From: an uncultured Lachnospiraceae bacterium | GTDB lineage: Bacteria > Bacillota > Clostridia > Lachnospirales > Lachnospiraceae | Assembly (NCBI GenBank): GCA_910585965.1 | Contig: CAJUHH010000011.1 | Location: 70,737 to 134,736 of the forward strand | Direction of reading: 5' to 3' | DNA: 64,000 nucleotides | Part shown: positions 53,879-63,043 of the stretch, in pieces | Position numbering within the stretch: position 1 is the first letter of the stretch | How the letters are laid out: each line of letters opens with the position of its first letter | Program-made: the position numbers and the translations under genes | Notes under the pieces: model-generated | What the model was told of the DNA's origin: nothing | The model's database searches: none | The model's input: the letters and a program-made list of their open reading frames with translations, nothing else

Positions 53879-54637
53879 ATGAACAACTTAATGCAGTCGG
53901 TAACAGAGAACCTTATTTTTGTCATGGAATTTTTAGGCATCGTCGTCCTGATGTTCGTTGTGGCTTATGCCGCAGAGAAGATGGCGAAGAAAAAAAGCGG
54001 CGATACGGAGCGGGTGCTTTCTACGAGGAAAATAGCGGTGATAGGCGTATTTTCCGCCATTTCTTTTCTTTTGATGCTGCTGGAATTTCCGGTGCCGTTT
54101 GCCCCTTCTTTCTATGAGCTGGATTTCAGCGAAATACCGGCACTGATCGGAACGTTTGCTTTCGGGCCAGTAGCGGGCGTGATGATCGAGTTTTGCAAGA
54201 TACTGTTAAAGCTTGTTTTCAAAGGAACGACGACCGCTTTCGTGGGCGATCTGGCGAATTTTGTGATCGGATGCAGCTTCCTTCTTCCGGCATCCATCCT
54301 TTACCTGAATAAGAAGACGAAGAAAATGGCGATTGCGGGGTCTTCGATCGGAACCCTCTGCATGACGGTATTTGGCACGGCATTTAACGCCGTCTATCTT
54401 CTGCCGAAATTCGCCCAGCTTTACGGCCTGCCGCTGGAAACGATTATTTCCATGGGAACGGCGATCAATCCGGCGATCCACAGCGTCGCGACCCTTGTCA
54501 TCTTCGCGGTGGCGCCCATGAATCTTTTAAAGGGCGGCAGCGTTTCCCTCGTCACAGTGCTGGTATATAAGAAACTCAGCCCGGTCTTAAAAGAAAGCCA
54601 TAAAACGATGGCAGTTGGAAAAACAGCGGAAAATTAA
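53879..54637 (+). CDS. ribU: Riboflavin ECF transporter S component RibU
   Basis: A 252-residue membrane protein that binds riboflavin and works with the shared EcfAAT energising module. After one extra N-terminal helix and a basic loop, residues about 50-235 show the RibU pattern (ISFLLMLLEFPVPFAPSFYE, DFSEIPALIGTF, LLKLVFKGTTT). AGGAGGAAA precedes ATG 53879. Control by the FMN riboswitch upstream confirms the substrate. No ecf genes are in this window. Confidence 0.94.
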   Translation: MNNLMQSVTENLIFVMEFLGIVVLMFVVAYAAEKMAKKKSGDTERVLSTRKIAVIGVFSAISFLLMLLEFPVPFAPSFYELDFSEIPALIGTFAFGPVAGVMIEFCKILLKLVFKGTTTAFVGDLANFVIGCSFLLPASILYLNKKTKKMAIAGSSIGTLCMTVFGTAFNAVYLLPKFAQLYGLPLETIISMGTAINPAIHSVATLVIFAVAPMNLLKGGSVSLVTVLVYKKLSPVLKESHKTMAVGKTAEN

Positions 54638-54652
54638 ATAAAAAAAGTGAAG

Positions 54653-54710
54653 AAGAAAAGCATGTTGTCCCGTTGTATACGGTAGACAACATGCTTTTCT
54701 TAATTTTTTT
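54653..54710 (+). terminator. Intrinsic terminator of ribU
   Basis: A 17-bp stem (54653-54669 with 54685-54701) followed by AATTTTTTT. Confidence 0.9.
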
Positions 54711-54813
54711 TAAGAAATTTTTAAGGTAATTCCCATAGTATTGTTAGGAAATTTCAATATAATGAAACAAGTAGTATATTTTTGCGAAAAAGAGGAAATC
54801 CTATTATTTTTTC

Positions 54814-54857
54814 TTGACAAGAGGTTGACAAATAATACAAAAATGATTATTGTATTA
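54814..54857 (+). promoter_or_regulatory. Promoter region and operator of the MacB-like operon
   Basis: Two overlapping -35 boxes TTGACA (54814-54819 and 54825-54830) with -10 candidates TACAAA (54836-54841) and TATTGT (54848-54853). The perfect inverted repeat TAATACAA-N9-TTGTATTA (54833-54857) covers the -10 area and looks like a repressor site. The regulator gene is not adjacent. Confidence 0.65.
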
Positions 54858-54922
54858 GGTGAGTAATACAGTAAGACAGAAGGGGAAGCTTAATATATAA
54901 GTGGAAACGGAGGATTCGTAAA

Positions 54923-55654
54923 ATGAGCGCTTTGGTTGACATTCGTGATATTTGCAAGGTGTACAATCCCGGGGAGAATGAAGTAAGGGCATTGGACCAT
55001 GTGGACTTGCAGATCCATGAAAATGAATTTGTCGCAATCATCGGCCAGTCTGGTTCGGGAAAGTCCACGCTGATGAACATGCTGGGCTGCCTCGACGTGC
55101 CTACCAGCGGCACCTATATGCTGCATGATAAGGATGTGTCCCATATGAGCGACAATGAACTGTCGGATATCAGGAACCAGGAGATCGGGTTTATCTTCCA
55201 GGGCTTTAACCTGATCGCCAATCTGACTGCACTGGAAAATGTGGAGCTGCCGCTGATATACCGGGGGGTGTCGAGAAAGGAACGCACGAGATTGTCCGAA
55301 ACAGCGCTGGAGAAAGTCGGACTGGGGAAGAGAAAAACCCATAAGCCTTCGGAAATGTCGGGAGGGCAGCAGCAGAGGGTGGCGATTGCAAGAGCGATTG
55401 CCCAGGCGCCTCCGATTATTCTTGCGGATGAACCTACCGGCAATCTGGATTCCGGTTCCACAAAAGAAATCATGGAGATTTTAAAAGGGCTGCATGAAGA
55501 GGGAAGAACGGTTATATTGATTACCCATGATAACGATATCGCCGCACAGGCAAAACGCGTCATTAAGATTATGGACGGCAGAATCGTAAGCGATACCGCC
55601 GATAAAGACAAGGAAAAACCGAAGGAACCTGCCGCAAGGGGAGAGCAGGAATAA
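54923..55654 (+). CDS. MacB/LolD-type ABC transporter ATP-binding protein
   Basis: A 243-residue ATPase: Walker A GQSGSGKSTLMN near residue 39, signature MSGGQQQRVAIARA, Walker B ILADEPTGNLD. The sequence around NMLGCLDVPTSG is characteristic of MacB-like exporters. CGGAGG precedes the ATG. Together with the next two genes it forms an ATPase-adaptor-permease efflux unit, often for antimicrobial peptides or lipophilic compounds. Confidence 0.94.
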   Translation: MSALVDIRDICKVYNPGENEVRALDHVDLQIHENEFVAIIGQSGSGKSTLMNMLGCLDVPTSGTYMLHDKDVSHMSDNELSDIRNQEIGFIFQGFNLIANLTALENVELPLIYRGVSRKERTRLSETALEKVGLGKRKTHKPSEMSGGQQQRVAIARAIAQAPPIILADEPTGNLDSGSTKEIMEILKGLHEEGRTVILITHDNDIAAQAKRVIKIMDGRIVSDTADKDKEKPKEPAARGEQE

Positions 55655-55695
55655 GAAGCACAGGAAAAGAAATATTGCGGAAGGAAGGAATGAAT

Positions 55696-57186
55696 ATGGA
55701 ACTGACAAAGCAGGAGAAGAAGGAACAGAAAAAGAGGGAAAAGGAAGAAAAGAAAAGGCTGAAAGCGGAAGGTAAGACTCCGATGGATCCGGCGAAAAAG
55801 AAAAAGATCATTAAAAGAAGCGTGATCGGAGGAGTAGCCGGCGTATTTGTGTTGTTTATTGTTGTTTCCAACATTTCCAACGCAAATGCGAAGCCGATGG
55901 TCTATACGTCGCCGGTGACAAGAGGCGATATCGAGCAGACGATCAATACAAGCGGCGCGGTGGCATCGAACGAGGTAAAGACTTATTTTGCCCCCGTAAG
56001 CGTTGAGATCGGCACGATCAATGTGAATACCGGGGAAACGGTGAAAAAAGGCAGCCCGGTCCTTACATATGACGAAACGGATCTGGCAAATGAAAAAAGG
56101 ACTGCGGAATTAAAACTGCAGGCAAACGAGGGAAGCTATAAAAGCTCCGTACAGAAAAACAACGAAAGCATCGGCGACCTGGGCGAAGCTAACGTGAATC
56201 TGGGCGTGTTGGAGCAGCAGATCACGGATATCGACAACCACATTAAAGACCTCCAGCGCCAGGTGGACGACAAGAAAGCGGCTCTTGCCCACGAAGGGGC
56301 GCTGCTCCAGATATCCCTGATCGATTGGGCGGACCATCCGGATTCCGATGAATATGAGAATCTTCAGAAGCTGGTACAGCTGAATACTTACGAGCAGACC
56401 AACAATGAGGAGATCCGTGCATGGGAGGAAGAAATCAAAACCTATACGGATATGCTCAATAACTGCAAGGAATACAAGTCGGAAATGAAATCCCAGCAGA
56501 CTTCTGCCGAAAGCACAAAGCTGAATGCGGGCGGAAAGGAAGAACTGGAAGCGAAAAATGAAATGGAGAATATCACCTCCCAGGAAACATTAAACGCGAT
56601 CCAGGAGACGGAGAACGGCATCCTTGCGGAATTTAACGGGGTAGTGACGGAGATGAACGCGGTGGAAGGCAAGACTCCGGCGGTCGGCGAGCAGCTGTTC
56701 AAACTGGAAAGCACGGAGGATGTCAAAGTCAGCATATCCGTATCCAAATATGACTTGGAAAAAATAAAGGAAGGCCAGAAAGCGACTGTGACGATCGGCG
56801 GAAACACTTACGAAGGCGAGGTCAGCAAAATCGATAAGATGGCGACCAAAAATAACAGCGGCGCATCCGTAGTAAATGCGGACATTAAGATCTTAAACCC
56901 GGATGAAAATATATTCCTCGGCGTGGAAGCGAAAATTTCCGTCAGCACATCGAAATCCGAAGCAGCGCTCCTTGTTCCTTTCAGCGCGGTCAATACCGAT
57001 ATGGAAGGCAGCTTTGTCTATGCCGTGGAAAACGGTATTATTGTGAAAAAACCGGTGCAGACAGGGATTTCTTCTGATATGGACATTGAAATTATCGAAG
57101 GGCTGAACGAAGGCGACCAGATATTGACAGAGGTAAACAGCAGCATCATGGAAGGCATGGAAGTCAGCGCAGTACCGATGCAGTAA
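55696..57186 (+). CDS. Membrane-fusion (HlyD/MacA-like) adaptor protein
   Basis: A 496-residue protein. A very basic first 40 residues (KKEQKKREKEEKKR) precede one membrane anchor (about 42-62). Then come a split lipoyl-like domain (TINTSGAV, NVNTGETVKKGSPVL), a coiled-coil arm (about 135-300), and beta-barrel and C-terminal domains. The start at 55696 is spaced seven bases from GGAAGG; ATG 55690 is too close. The adaptor of the MacB-like exporter in a Gram-positive cell probably links the permease to the wall side. Confidence 0.9.
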   Translation: MELTKQEKKEQKKREKEEKKRLKAEGKTPMDPAKKKKIIKRSVIGGVAGVFVLFIVVSNISNANAKPMVYTSPVTRGDIEQTINTSGAVASNEVKTYFAPVSVEIGTINVNTGETVKKGSPVLTYDETDLANEKRTAELKLQANEGSYKSSVQKNNESIGDLGEANVNLGVLEQQITDIDNHIKDLQRQVDDKKAALAHEGALLQISLIDWADHPDSDEYENLQKLVQLNTYEQTNNEEIRAWEEEIKTYTDMLNNCKEYKSEMKSQQTSAESTKLNAGGKEELEAKNEMENITSQETLNAIQETENGILAEFNGVVTEMNAVEGKTPAVGEQLFKLESTEDVKVSISVSKYDLEKIKEGQKATVTIGGNTYEGEVSKIDKMATKNNSGASVVNADIKILNPDENIFLGVEAKISVSTSKSEAALLVPFSAVNTDMEGSFVYAVENGIIVKKPVQTGISSDMDIEIIEGLNEGDQILTEVNSSIMEGMEVSAVPMQ

Positions 57187-57196
57187 TGGGAAAGGC

Positions 57197-58429
57197 ATGG
57201 TTATCGATATGGCACAGATATGGGAATATATAAAAATCGCCCTGATGAATATTAAAAGCAACAAAGGCCGTTCCGTCCTTACAATGCTGGGCATTATCAT
57301 CGGCATTGCTTCCGTCATTATGGTAATGGCGATCGGAAACGGCGTCAGGGGACAGATCAATGAAGAACTGGAAAGCATGGGGAGCGGCCTCATCGAGCTG
57401 TATCTGGACACGACGCTGGACGACGTGACGGTACGGTTTACTGCGGACGATTTCGATCTGATCAGAAACAGCGTGGCCCACGTAAAAGGAGTGACTCCCG
57501 TTTTGGGAGGCTGGGGTCAGGCGAACGGCGCGAAGGGCAATTTTGAAGCCAGGGCAATGTGCGGCACGGAAAGCCTCCAATATTATTCCGCCAACGGCGG
57601 CCCGATTATCAAAGGAAAATATTTTACAAAGGAAGATGTGGAAAGTGGCAATCGGGTGTGCGTAATCTCGGAGAGCAGCGCCATCAGCCTGTTCGGGACG
57701 ACGGACGTGATCGGTATGAGTTTTGAACTGTCCATTTATGGCGTATCCAATGAAGTACGCGTTGTGGGAATCCGCGAAGACAGCGCGGGCATGTTCGTCA
57801 ACTCGACGATGAGCACCCGCATCGACTTGGAAATGCCTTATACAGTAATGGGGAATGATTATTATTATTATGTGGATGAATTTAATGACATCCTTGTTTT
57901 TGCGGATGCCACGGAATATTGTACGGAAGTGGCCCAGAATGCGATCAACTTATTGGAAAATAAGTACGGCATAAGAGGCGAGGGACAGATTCAGGTACAG
58001 AATATGTCGGATATGTCGGCCGAATTTAACAGCATCCTTGGGATAATCACCACATTTATTTCTTTCGTGGCGGCGATATCCCTTCTGGTAGGAGGCATCG
58101 GCGTTATGAATATCATGCTGGTATCCGTGACGGAGAGAACGAGGGAAATCGGTATCCGCAAATCATTAGGCGCAAGGACTGGCTCCATATTATTGCAGTT
58201 TCTGGCCGAGGCGGCCATTATTACCCTGCTGGGCGGACTGATCGGCATCGGGCTCGGTATCCTGGGCGGCAATGCGGTGGGATCGATAGCCGGAGTCGCC
58301 GCAAAAACACAGGTATCCACTATAATCGGCGCAACCGTGTTTTCTTCTGCAGTAGGATTGTTCTTCGGAATCTATCCGGCAAGAAAAGCGGCAAAGCTCA
58401 GCCCGATTGAGGCCCTGCGGCACGAATAG
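57197..58429 (+). CDS. MacB/FtsX-family ABC transporter permease
   Basis: A 410-residue permease with an N-terminal helix after KSNKGRSVLTMLGIIIGIAS, a large extracellular MacB-PCD domain (about 45-270), and three C-terminal helices with GGIGVMNIMLVSVTERTREI, the FtsX coupling segment. It ends PARKAAKLSPIEALR, the family signature. Starts at 57197 or 57209 are both possible; ribosome site spacing is not decisive. Ten bases after the adaptor gene, last of the operon. Confidence 0.93.
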   Translation: MVIDMAQIWEYIKIALMNIKSNKGRSVLTMLGIIIGIASVIMVMAIGNGVRGQINEELESMGSGLIELYLDTTLDDVTVRFTADDFDLIRNSVAHVKGVTPVLGGWGQANGAKGNFEARAMCGTESLQYYSANGGPIIKGKYFTKEDVESGNRVCVISESSAISLFGTTDVIGMSFELSIYGVSNEVRVVGIREDSAGMFVNSTMSTRIDLEMPYTVMGNDYYYYVDEFNDILVFADATEYCTEVAQNAINLLENKYGIRGEGQIQVQNMSDMSAEFNSILGIITTFISFVAAISLLVGGIGVMNIMLVSVTERTREIGIRKSLGARTGSILLQFLAEAAIITLLGGLIGIGLGILGGNAVGSIAGVAAKTQVSTIIGATVFSSAVGLFFGIYPARKAAKLSPIEALRHE

Positions 58430-58435
58430 GACAGA

Positions 58436-58482
58436 AAAAAACCTTCAAACGGACGATGTTATCATCCGCTTGAAGGTTTTTA
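58436..58482. terminator. Terminator between the MacB-like operon and the convergent FlxA-like gene
   Basis: AAAAACCTTCAA and TTGAAGGTTTTT enclose CGGA/TCCG; A-run before and T-run after make it work both ways. Confidence 0.88.
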
Positions 58483-58518
58483 TAAATTTCTGGATAGCCA
58501 TGTGTGAAGGCGGCTTCC

Positions 58519-59472
58519 TTATCCGACAGAAACAAAAAATTTCGGCTGCGATGCCTCTTCTTCCTGAAATACATTCCAGGCATTTACCATGTTTTCGATA
58601 TTAGCTTGTATTCCATCTTTTGCAGAGGTATTGGATTCTGCCGTCTGCTTGGCTGCATGATTTGCCTCGCCTAACAGAGAGGATTGGACTGCTGTTGCCC
58701 GCTGTTCCTGCTTCTCCATCTTTTCAAGCGCCGCCTGTTTTCTGGATGTGTCTGTGCCAAGATTCTCATCTTGGTTGATTTCCCCTTTTAAAATGGCAAT
58801 GCCGTTCCTTGTTTTGGCTACAACTGTTCCCAAACGGTTCGCCTGTTCCAGAGAAGAATCCGCCGCCGCCATTGCATGTATTTCCTTGCCGGACAGGCTG
58901 GTATTCGCAGCGATATCATTATCTTTGCTTTCCTGTTCCTTTTGATCCTGCGCCTCTTCTTTGGCTTCGTCCGTCTGGCTGTCTTCTGCATCCACGCCAG
59001 GCTTCCTGTTCTGATCCGGGGATTCCTTTAAAATAACGGTGCCGTCGGTGTTTTGGGTTATGACAGTCCCCTGGCGGGCAGACTGCTCGTTGTCCGTTTG
59101 CAATTTTTCTTCGTCCGCTGAATTGGATACGGCCTTCTCGGGCTGTATCTTATCTTTTGGCTTATCCTCTCTTGCCGTTTCCCTGTCTTCCTGCAGCTCA
59201 GCCATCATGAGTTCCCTCTTCTGTGACCTGCGGAGTTCATCCTGGTACTGTTTTAATTCGGTATTGAGGCTGGATATTTCTTTTTGAAGTTCCTTCCGCT
59301 TATTTGTTTTTTCATTCGCGGACAGATCTTCCTTTGAAGACAGCTTCCGCATCTGCTGCTGCGTGCTTGTAATTTCGTTTTGAATATTTTTACTTTTTTG
59401 CCCTTTTAAATCTGCCGCAGTCGTTTGCATGGATGACATACGGTTTGTTGATGTTATACTCCCAATTCCCAT
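58519..59472 (-). CDS. FlxA-like coiled-coil protein
   Basis: A 317-residue hydrophilic protein. Residues about 25-95 form a FlxA-like coiled coil (KNIQNEITSTQQQMRKLSSK, KELQKEISSLNTELKQYQDE). The rest is low-complexity and Gln/Glu/Asp-rich, with two similar blocks (RQGTVITQNTDGTVILK and RLGTVVAKTRNGIAILK), a hint of internal duplication. No signal peptide. FlxA-like proteins often lie near flagellar genes, but none is here. AAAGGAGAT precedes the ATG. Confidence 0.8.
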   Translation of the reverse strand: MGIGSITSTNRMSSMQTTAADLKGQKSKNIQNEITSTQQQMRKLSSKEDLSANEKTNKRKELQKEISSLNTELKQYQDELRRSQKRELMMAELQEDRETAREDKPKDKIQPEKAVSNSADEEKLQTDNEQSARQGTVITQNTDGTVILKESPDQNRKPGVDAEDSQTDEAKEEAQDQKEQESKDNDIAANTSLSGKEIHAMAAADSSLEQANRLGTVVAKTRNGIAILKGEINQDENLGTDTSRKQAALEKMEKQEQRATAVQSSLLGEANHAAKQTAESNTSAKDGIQANIENMVNAWNVFQEEEASQPKFFVSVG

Positions 59473-59570
59473 AGAATCATCTCCTTTTATTATAATATTA
59501 TTCTACTATCTTTTGCGGGTAAGAAGCAAGGCTTTTTTGGGGATAAAAGTGAAAAAATTTTAGGGCTGCG

Positions 59571-59952
59571 GGCTGCCATGAGAAACAATTTTTGCAGCCG
59601 GCTTGTTGCGGAGGGAGGCGGTGGAAACGGCAGGGGGGGACTGGAGCAGGGGTGGTGGCAGGAGCTGGTATTTTCTACTGTTGCGTACAATCAGCAATTT
59701 TACTTATAAAATGGTCAAAACCCCAGGGTAAAATTGCCATGGATGGCAATTTTAGGAAGCTTTGGGCAGGATGCCCGGTTGCTTCCGACCCGTTCGGTTT
59801 GATGATCCCTGCCCGTTTTATTAGTAAAATCTGATTGGAAGCTTCAGTAGAAAATACCAGCTCCTGCCACCACCCCTGCTCCAGTCCCCCTGCCGTTTCC
59901 ACCGTATCCCTCCGCAACAAGCCGACTGCAAAAATTGTTTCTCATGGCAGCC
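59571..59952. repeat. Long-inverted-repeat element B
   Basis: Arms 59571-59712 and about 59815-59952 are nearly complementary. The loop holds AATTGCCAT/ATGGCAATT and CGACCCGTTCGG, matching the loop of element A in reverse orientation. The inner arms also match element A, while the outer arms share only AATTTTTGCAG with it. No gene lies in 59473-60081. Confidence 0.88.
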
Positions 59953-59963
59953 TGTCCTGCTTC

Positions 59964-59993
59964 TTGACTTTATATAATTGAAGATGATAAAAT
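59964..59993 (+). promoter_or_regulatory. Promoter of the YcxB-like gene
   Basis: TTGACT (59964-59969), 18 bases, TAAAAT (59988-59993). Confidence 0.6.
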
Positions 59994-60081
59994 AGCCGAT
60001 AGAATATTTGGAAAGATACCGATGGATAAAAATTCATGTTGAGCGGGAATAAAGCGGGAGCAGTGCAGGAGCGAGGATGTT

Positions 60082-60561
60082 ATGGAATTAGAGTTTGATG
60101 TCAGGATGACGGCGAATGTTTTATATGATTATATGTTAAGACATACTTATTATAGTGCATCGGGTTTGATCGGGACGATTGTTGGGGCGTTGATGATTGT
60201 GTGCTTTTTTTTCAGGGGCGAGGTGATTTTTCTGATTGCCGGGCTGGTGATTCTGGGATATCTGCCATGGACGCTTTTGATTAAGTCGCGGCGGCAGATG
60301 CTGAGCACTCCGGCATTCCAGGAGCCGCTCCATTATAAGCTGACGGAAGAGGGGATTGAGGTTTCCCAGGGCGGGGAGGCGCAGAAACAGAGATGGGAGG
60401 ATATGAACCGGGCGGTTTCCACGCAGAGAAGTCTGATCGTATATACTTCCCGGGTAAATGCGTCTATTTTCCCGAAGCAGGATTTGGGGGAACTGGTGCC
60501 AGGGGTCGTTGAGATGATTTCGACGCATATGCCTCCTTCCAAAGTGAAAATCAAACTATAG
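60082..60561 (+). CDS. YcxB-like membrane protein
   Basis: A 159-residue protein. Two adjacent hydrophobic helices lie at about 30-65 (GLIGTIVGALMIVCFFF, FLIAGLVILGYLPW), followed by a beta-rich cytoplasmic part (YKLTEEGIEVSQGGEAQKQR, FPKQDLG) like YcxB-type proteins. Function unknown. The ATG at 60082 has GGAG/GCGAGG upstream. First of several short-spaced genes leading to rimI. Confidence 0.75.
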   Translation: MELEFDVRMTANVLYDYMLRHTYYSASGLIGTIVGALMIVCFFFRGEVIFLIAGLVILGYLPWTLLIKSRRQMLSTPAFQEPLHYKLTEEGIEVSQGGEAQKQRWEDMNRAVSTQRSLIVYTSRVNASIFPKQDLGELVPGVVEMISTHMPPSKVKIKL

Positions 60562-60615
60562 CGTGGAAGTAGAAATTGCCGGAACAGCGAATGATTTAGG
60601 GTGGAAGGTCATATG

Positions 60616-61140
60616 ATGTTGAACATAAGGAGAATGGAAGAAAGGGATGTCCGCCAGGCGGCAGCCCTGGAAGCGGCGAATTTTCCCGATCCATGGACGG
60701 AAAAAGCATTTTTAGAGGCCTTGCGCCTGGATTATGCATTTTATTATGTAGCAGAAGAGAAGATGGAAGAGCCGCCGGAACCTGCGGAAACGGGAAAAGG
60801 AAATGGCGTGGTAGGCATCTGCGGGCTTCGGAATCTAGCGGGGGAAGGAGAAATCACCAACGTTTCGGTGGACAGCCGTTACCGCCGCATGGGGATAGCT
60901 GCCGCTATGCTGGGAAGGGTTCTGGCGGATGGAGCCAGGCTGGGAATAGAAGCTTTTACGCTGGAAGTCAGATGCGGGAATTTTCCGGCGATATGCTTGT
61001 ATGAAAAATTTGGTTTTAAGAGGGAGGGGGTACGCAGGGGATTTTATGAAAATCCGAAAGAAGACGCCCTCATCCTGTGGAAAAGGCAGGAATCAAATGG
61101 AACAATTACCACTGTTTTTGCCGATGGAGTTCATGTATAA
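60616..61140 (+). CDS. rimI: Ribosomal protein S18 alanine N-acetyltransferase
   Basis: A GNAT acetyltransferase of about 174 residues: VSVDSRYRRMGIAAAML is the acetyl-CoA loop and ICLYEKFGFKREGVRRGFY is the C-terminal RimI hallmark. An insertion of about 15 residues with Pro and Glu (EEPPEPAETGKG) interrupts beta strands 3-4. ATG 60616 is seven bases from GGAAGG; ATG 60613 is also possible. The usual partner gene tsaB is not adjacent here. Confidence 0.88.
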   Translation: MLNIRRMEERDVRQAAALEAANFPDPWTEKAFLEALRLDYAFYYVAEEKMEEPPEPAETGKGNGVVGICGLRNLAGEGEITNVSVDSRYRRMGIAAAMLGRVLADGARLGIEAFTLEVRCGNFPAICLYEKFGFKREGVRRGFYENPKEDALILWKRQESNGTITTVFADGVHV

Positions 61141-61187
61141 TAACAGATATGGCGATGAAATTTAGTGCATCTTGGGAGGATGAGACT

Positions 61188-61436
61188 ATGCGTAAATATC
61201 TGGATGAAAACAGCAATGAATTAATTGCCGTGGTTTGCAACGAATGCGGCAAGCATTTATTGGTAGAAAATGGAATTTTAAAAGAAGGCTGTTTCGAAGC
61301 GGATGCAGTTTTCGGTTACTTTAGTAAAAAAGACGGGCAGATTCACAGCTTTGATTTATGTGAAGACTGTTATGATAAAATGATCGCCAGATTCAGGGTG
61401 CCTGTCCAGGACAGGGAGGCAACGGAACTGCTGTAA
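61188..61436 (+). CDS. Small zinc-binding protein, conserved hypothetical
   Basis: An 82-residue protein with CNECGKHL and CEDCYDKM, which should bind one zinc ion. GILKEGCFEADAVFGYFSKK between them is strongly patterned, and similar small proteins are common in Lachnospiraceae, but no function is known. GGAGG lies before ATG 61188; the longer frame overlaps rimI. Confidence 0.78.
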   Translation: MRKYLDENSNELIAVVCNECGKHLLVENGILKEGCFEADAVFGYFSKKDGQIHSFDLCEDCYDKMIARFRVPVQDREATELL

Positions 61437-61511
61437 TTCATGCTAACCTCTGCATAAGCCAATGGGGCAGCGCTGACATCTGTTTTGCCTGGCGGTCGGG
61501 ATAGGAGTTGT

Positions 61512-62423
61512 ATGTTAGAAATTTGTTTGCTTGGAACAGGGGGGATGATGCCGTTGCCGTATCGCTGGCTGACTTCCCTGATGGCGAGGATCCATGGGAA
61601 AAGTATATTAATCGACTGCGGGGAAGGGACGCAGATTGCTATGAAGGAAAAAGGGTGGAGCCCGAAGCCGATCGATGTAATCTGCTTTACCCATTATCAT
61701 GCGGACCATATCAGCGGTCTGCCCGGAATGCTTCTCACGATGGGGAATGCAGAACGGACGGAACCGCTTCTTTTAGTGGGGCCGAAGGGGCTTGGCCGGG
61801 TAGTCGGGGCGTTGCGGGTGATTGCCCCTGAACTTCCTTTTGAAATCGAATGCATGGAGATCGCGGAGCAGGAACAGCGTTTTGAATTCGATGATTTCAG
61901 AATAGAAGCTTTCCGTGTGAACCATAATGTGGTATGCTATGGATATAATATTGTAGTTGACCGTATCGGGAAGTTCCAGGTGGATAAAGCTATGGGTCTG
62001 GGGATAGACCGCAGATACTGGAACCGCCTTCAAAAGGGGGAAAGTATAGAACTGGAAGGGAAGGTTTATACGCCGGATATGGTGCTTGGAGAGGCGCGGA
62101 AAGGACTGAAGGTGACATACTGCACGGATACGAGGCCGACGGAAGGAATTGTAAGGAATGCCGCAGGGGCGGATCTTTTTATCTGCGAAGGAATGTACGG
62201 AGAGCCGGAGAAGAAAGAGAAAGCGAAGGAAAATAAGCACATGACCTTTTATGAGGCGGCGGAGCTTGCAAAAAGGGCGGATGTTGCGAAAATGTGGCTG
62301 ACCCATTATAGTCCGTCGCTTGTCCGGGCAGAGGACTATATGCGGGATGTGAAAAAGATATTTCCCCGTGCGGAGGCGGGAAAAGACGGCAAAAGCGTGG
62401 ATCTCATGTTTGAAGAGGATTGA
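61512..62423 (+). CDS. rnz: Ribonuclease Z
   Basis: A 303-residue metallo-beta-lactamase-fold nuclease that trims tRNA 3' ends. The zinc motif FTHYHADHISGLPG is near residue 60, followed by a conserved aspartate in CTDTRPTEG and a histidine in LTHYSPS. The exosite arm is reduced as in short Rnz. TAGGAG precedes ATG 61512. Close to a tRNA gene at the window end, although that is coincidental. Confidence 0.9.
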   Translation: MLEICLLGTGGMMPLPYRWLTSLMARIHGKSILIDCGEGTQIAMKEKGWSPKPIDVICFTHYHADHISGLPGMLLTMGNAERTEPLLLVGPKGLGRVVGALRVIAPELPFEIECMEIAEQEQRFEFDDFRIEAFRVNHNVVCYGYNIVVDRIGKFQVDKAMGLGIDRRYWNRLQKGESIELEGKVYTPDMVLGEARKGLKVTYCTDTRPTEGIVRNAAGADLFICEGMYGEPEKKEKAKENKHMTFYEAAELAKRADVAKMWLTHYSPSLVRAEDYMRDVKKIFPRAEAGKDGKSVDLMFEED

Positions 62424-62427
62424 TGTT

Positions 62428-63009
62428 ATGGCGAAAAAGAAGAAGAAGGGAAGCAGCATAGTAAAAACAACGCTTATATTCGTTATTTTGGCGGCTATGA
62501 TCGTGGGATTTTATTATTATCTTTCCATGAGGGATGCAAAAGAGAGCGAAGATGATGTGACGGTGACGAAATCGCAGCAGGTATTGATGAGGAACCTGGA
62601 GACAAGCTATCCTCCTTCGCCGAAAGAAGTGGTGAAATATTACTGCGATATTACCCAATGCTTTTACAACGAATCCCATACGGAGGCAGAGGTAGAGGCG
62701 CTGGCCATGCAGATCAGGAAGCTTTACGATGCAGAACTGGCGGAAAACCAGACGGAAGAAGAGTATCTGCAGCAGGTGAAGCTGGAAGTCCTGTCTATGG
62801 CGAGCAACGGGATTACCATTACCAGTTATGGACTGCCGAGCAGCACCGATGTAAAATATTTTTCCAATGAAGGGTATGAGTGGGCGAGGCTGTACTGCAC
62901 GTTGAATATGCGGCAGGAAACAAAAATACTGAATTCGGTGGAACAGTTTTTGCTAAGAAAAGATGAAGACGGCCGATGGAAGATTTATGGCTGGGAACTG
63001 GCAGAATAA
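62428..63009 (+). CDS. Single-pass membrane protein (DUF6715-like)
   Basis: A 193-residue protein: basic start MAKKKKKG, one membrane helix (about 13-34), then an extracytoplasmic domain with SYPPSPKEVVKYYCDITQCF and WARLYCTLNM. This resembles the Lachnospiraceae proteins grouped as DUF6715. Function unknown. It starts four bases after rnz and is followed closely by ispD, so probably one transcript. Confidence 0.72.
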   Translation: MAKKKKKGSSIVKTTLIFVILAAMIVGFYYYLSMRDAKESEDDVTVTKSQQVLMRNLETSYPPSPKEVVKYYCDITQCFYNESHTEAEVEALAMQIRKLYDAELAENQTEEEYLQQVKLEVLSMASNGITITSYGLPSSTDVKYFSNEGYEWARLYCTLNMRQETKILNSVEQFLLRKDEDGRWKIYGWELAE

Positions 63010-63043
63010 AAGGCGGCTTTGCATTGGCGCGGAGGAGAATACA

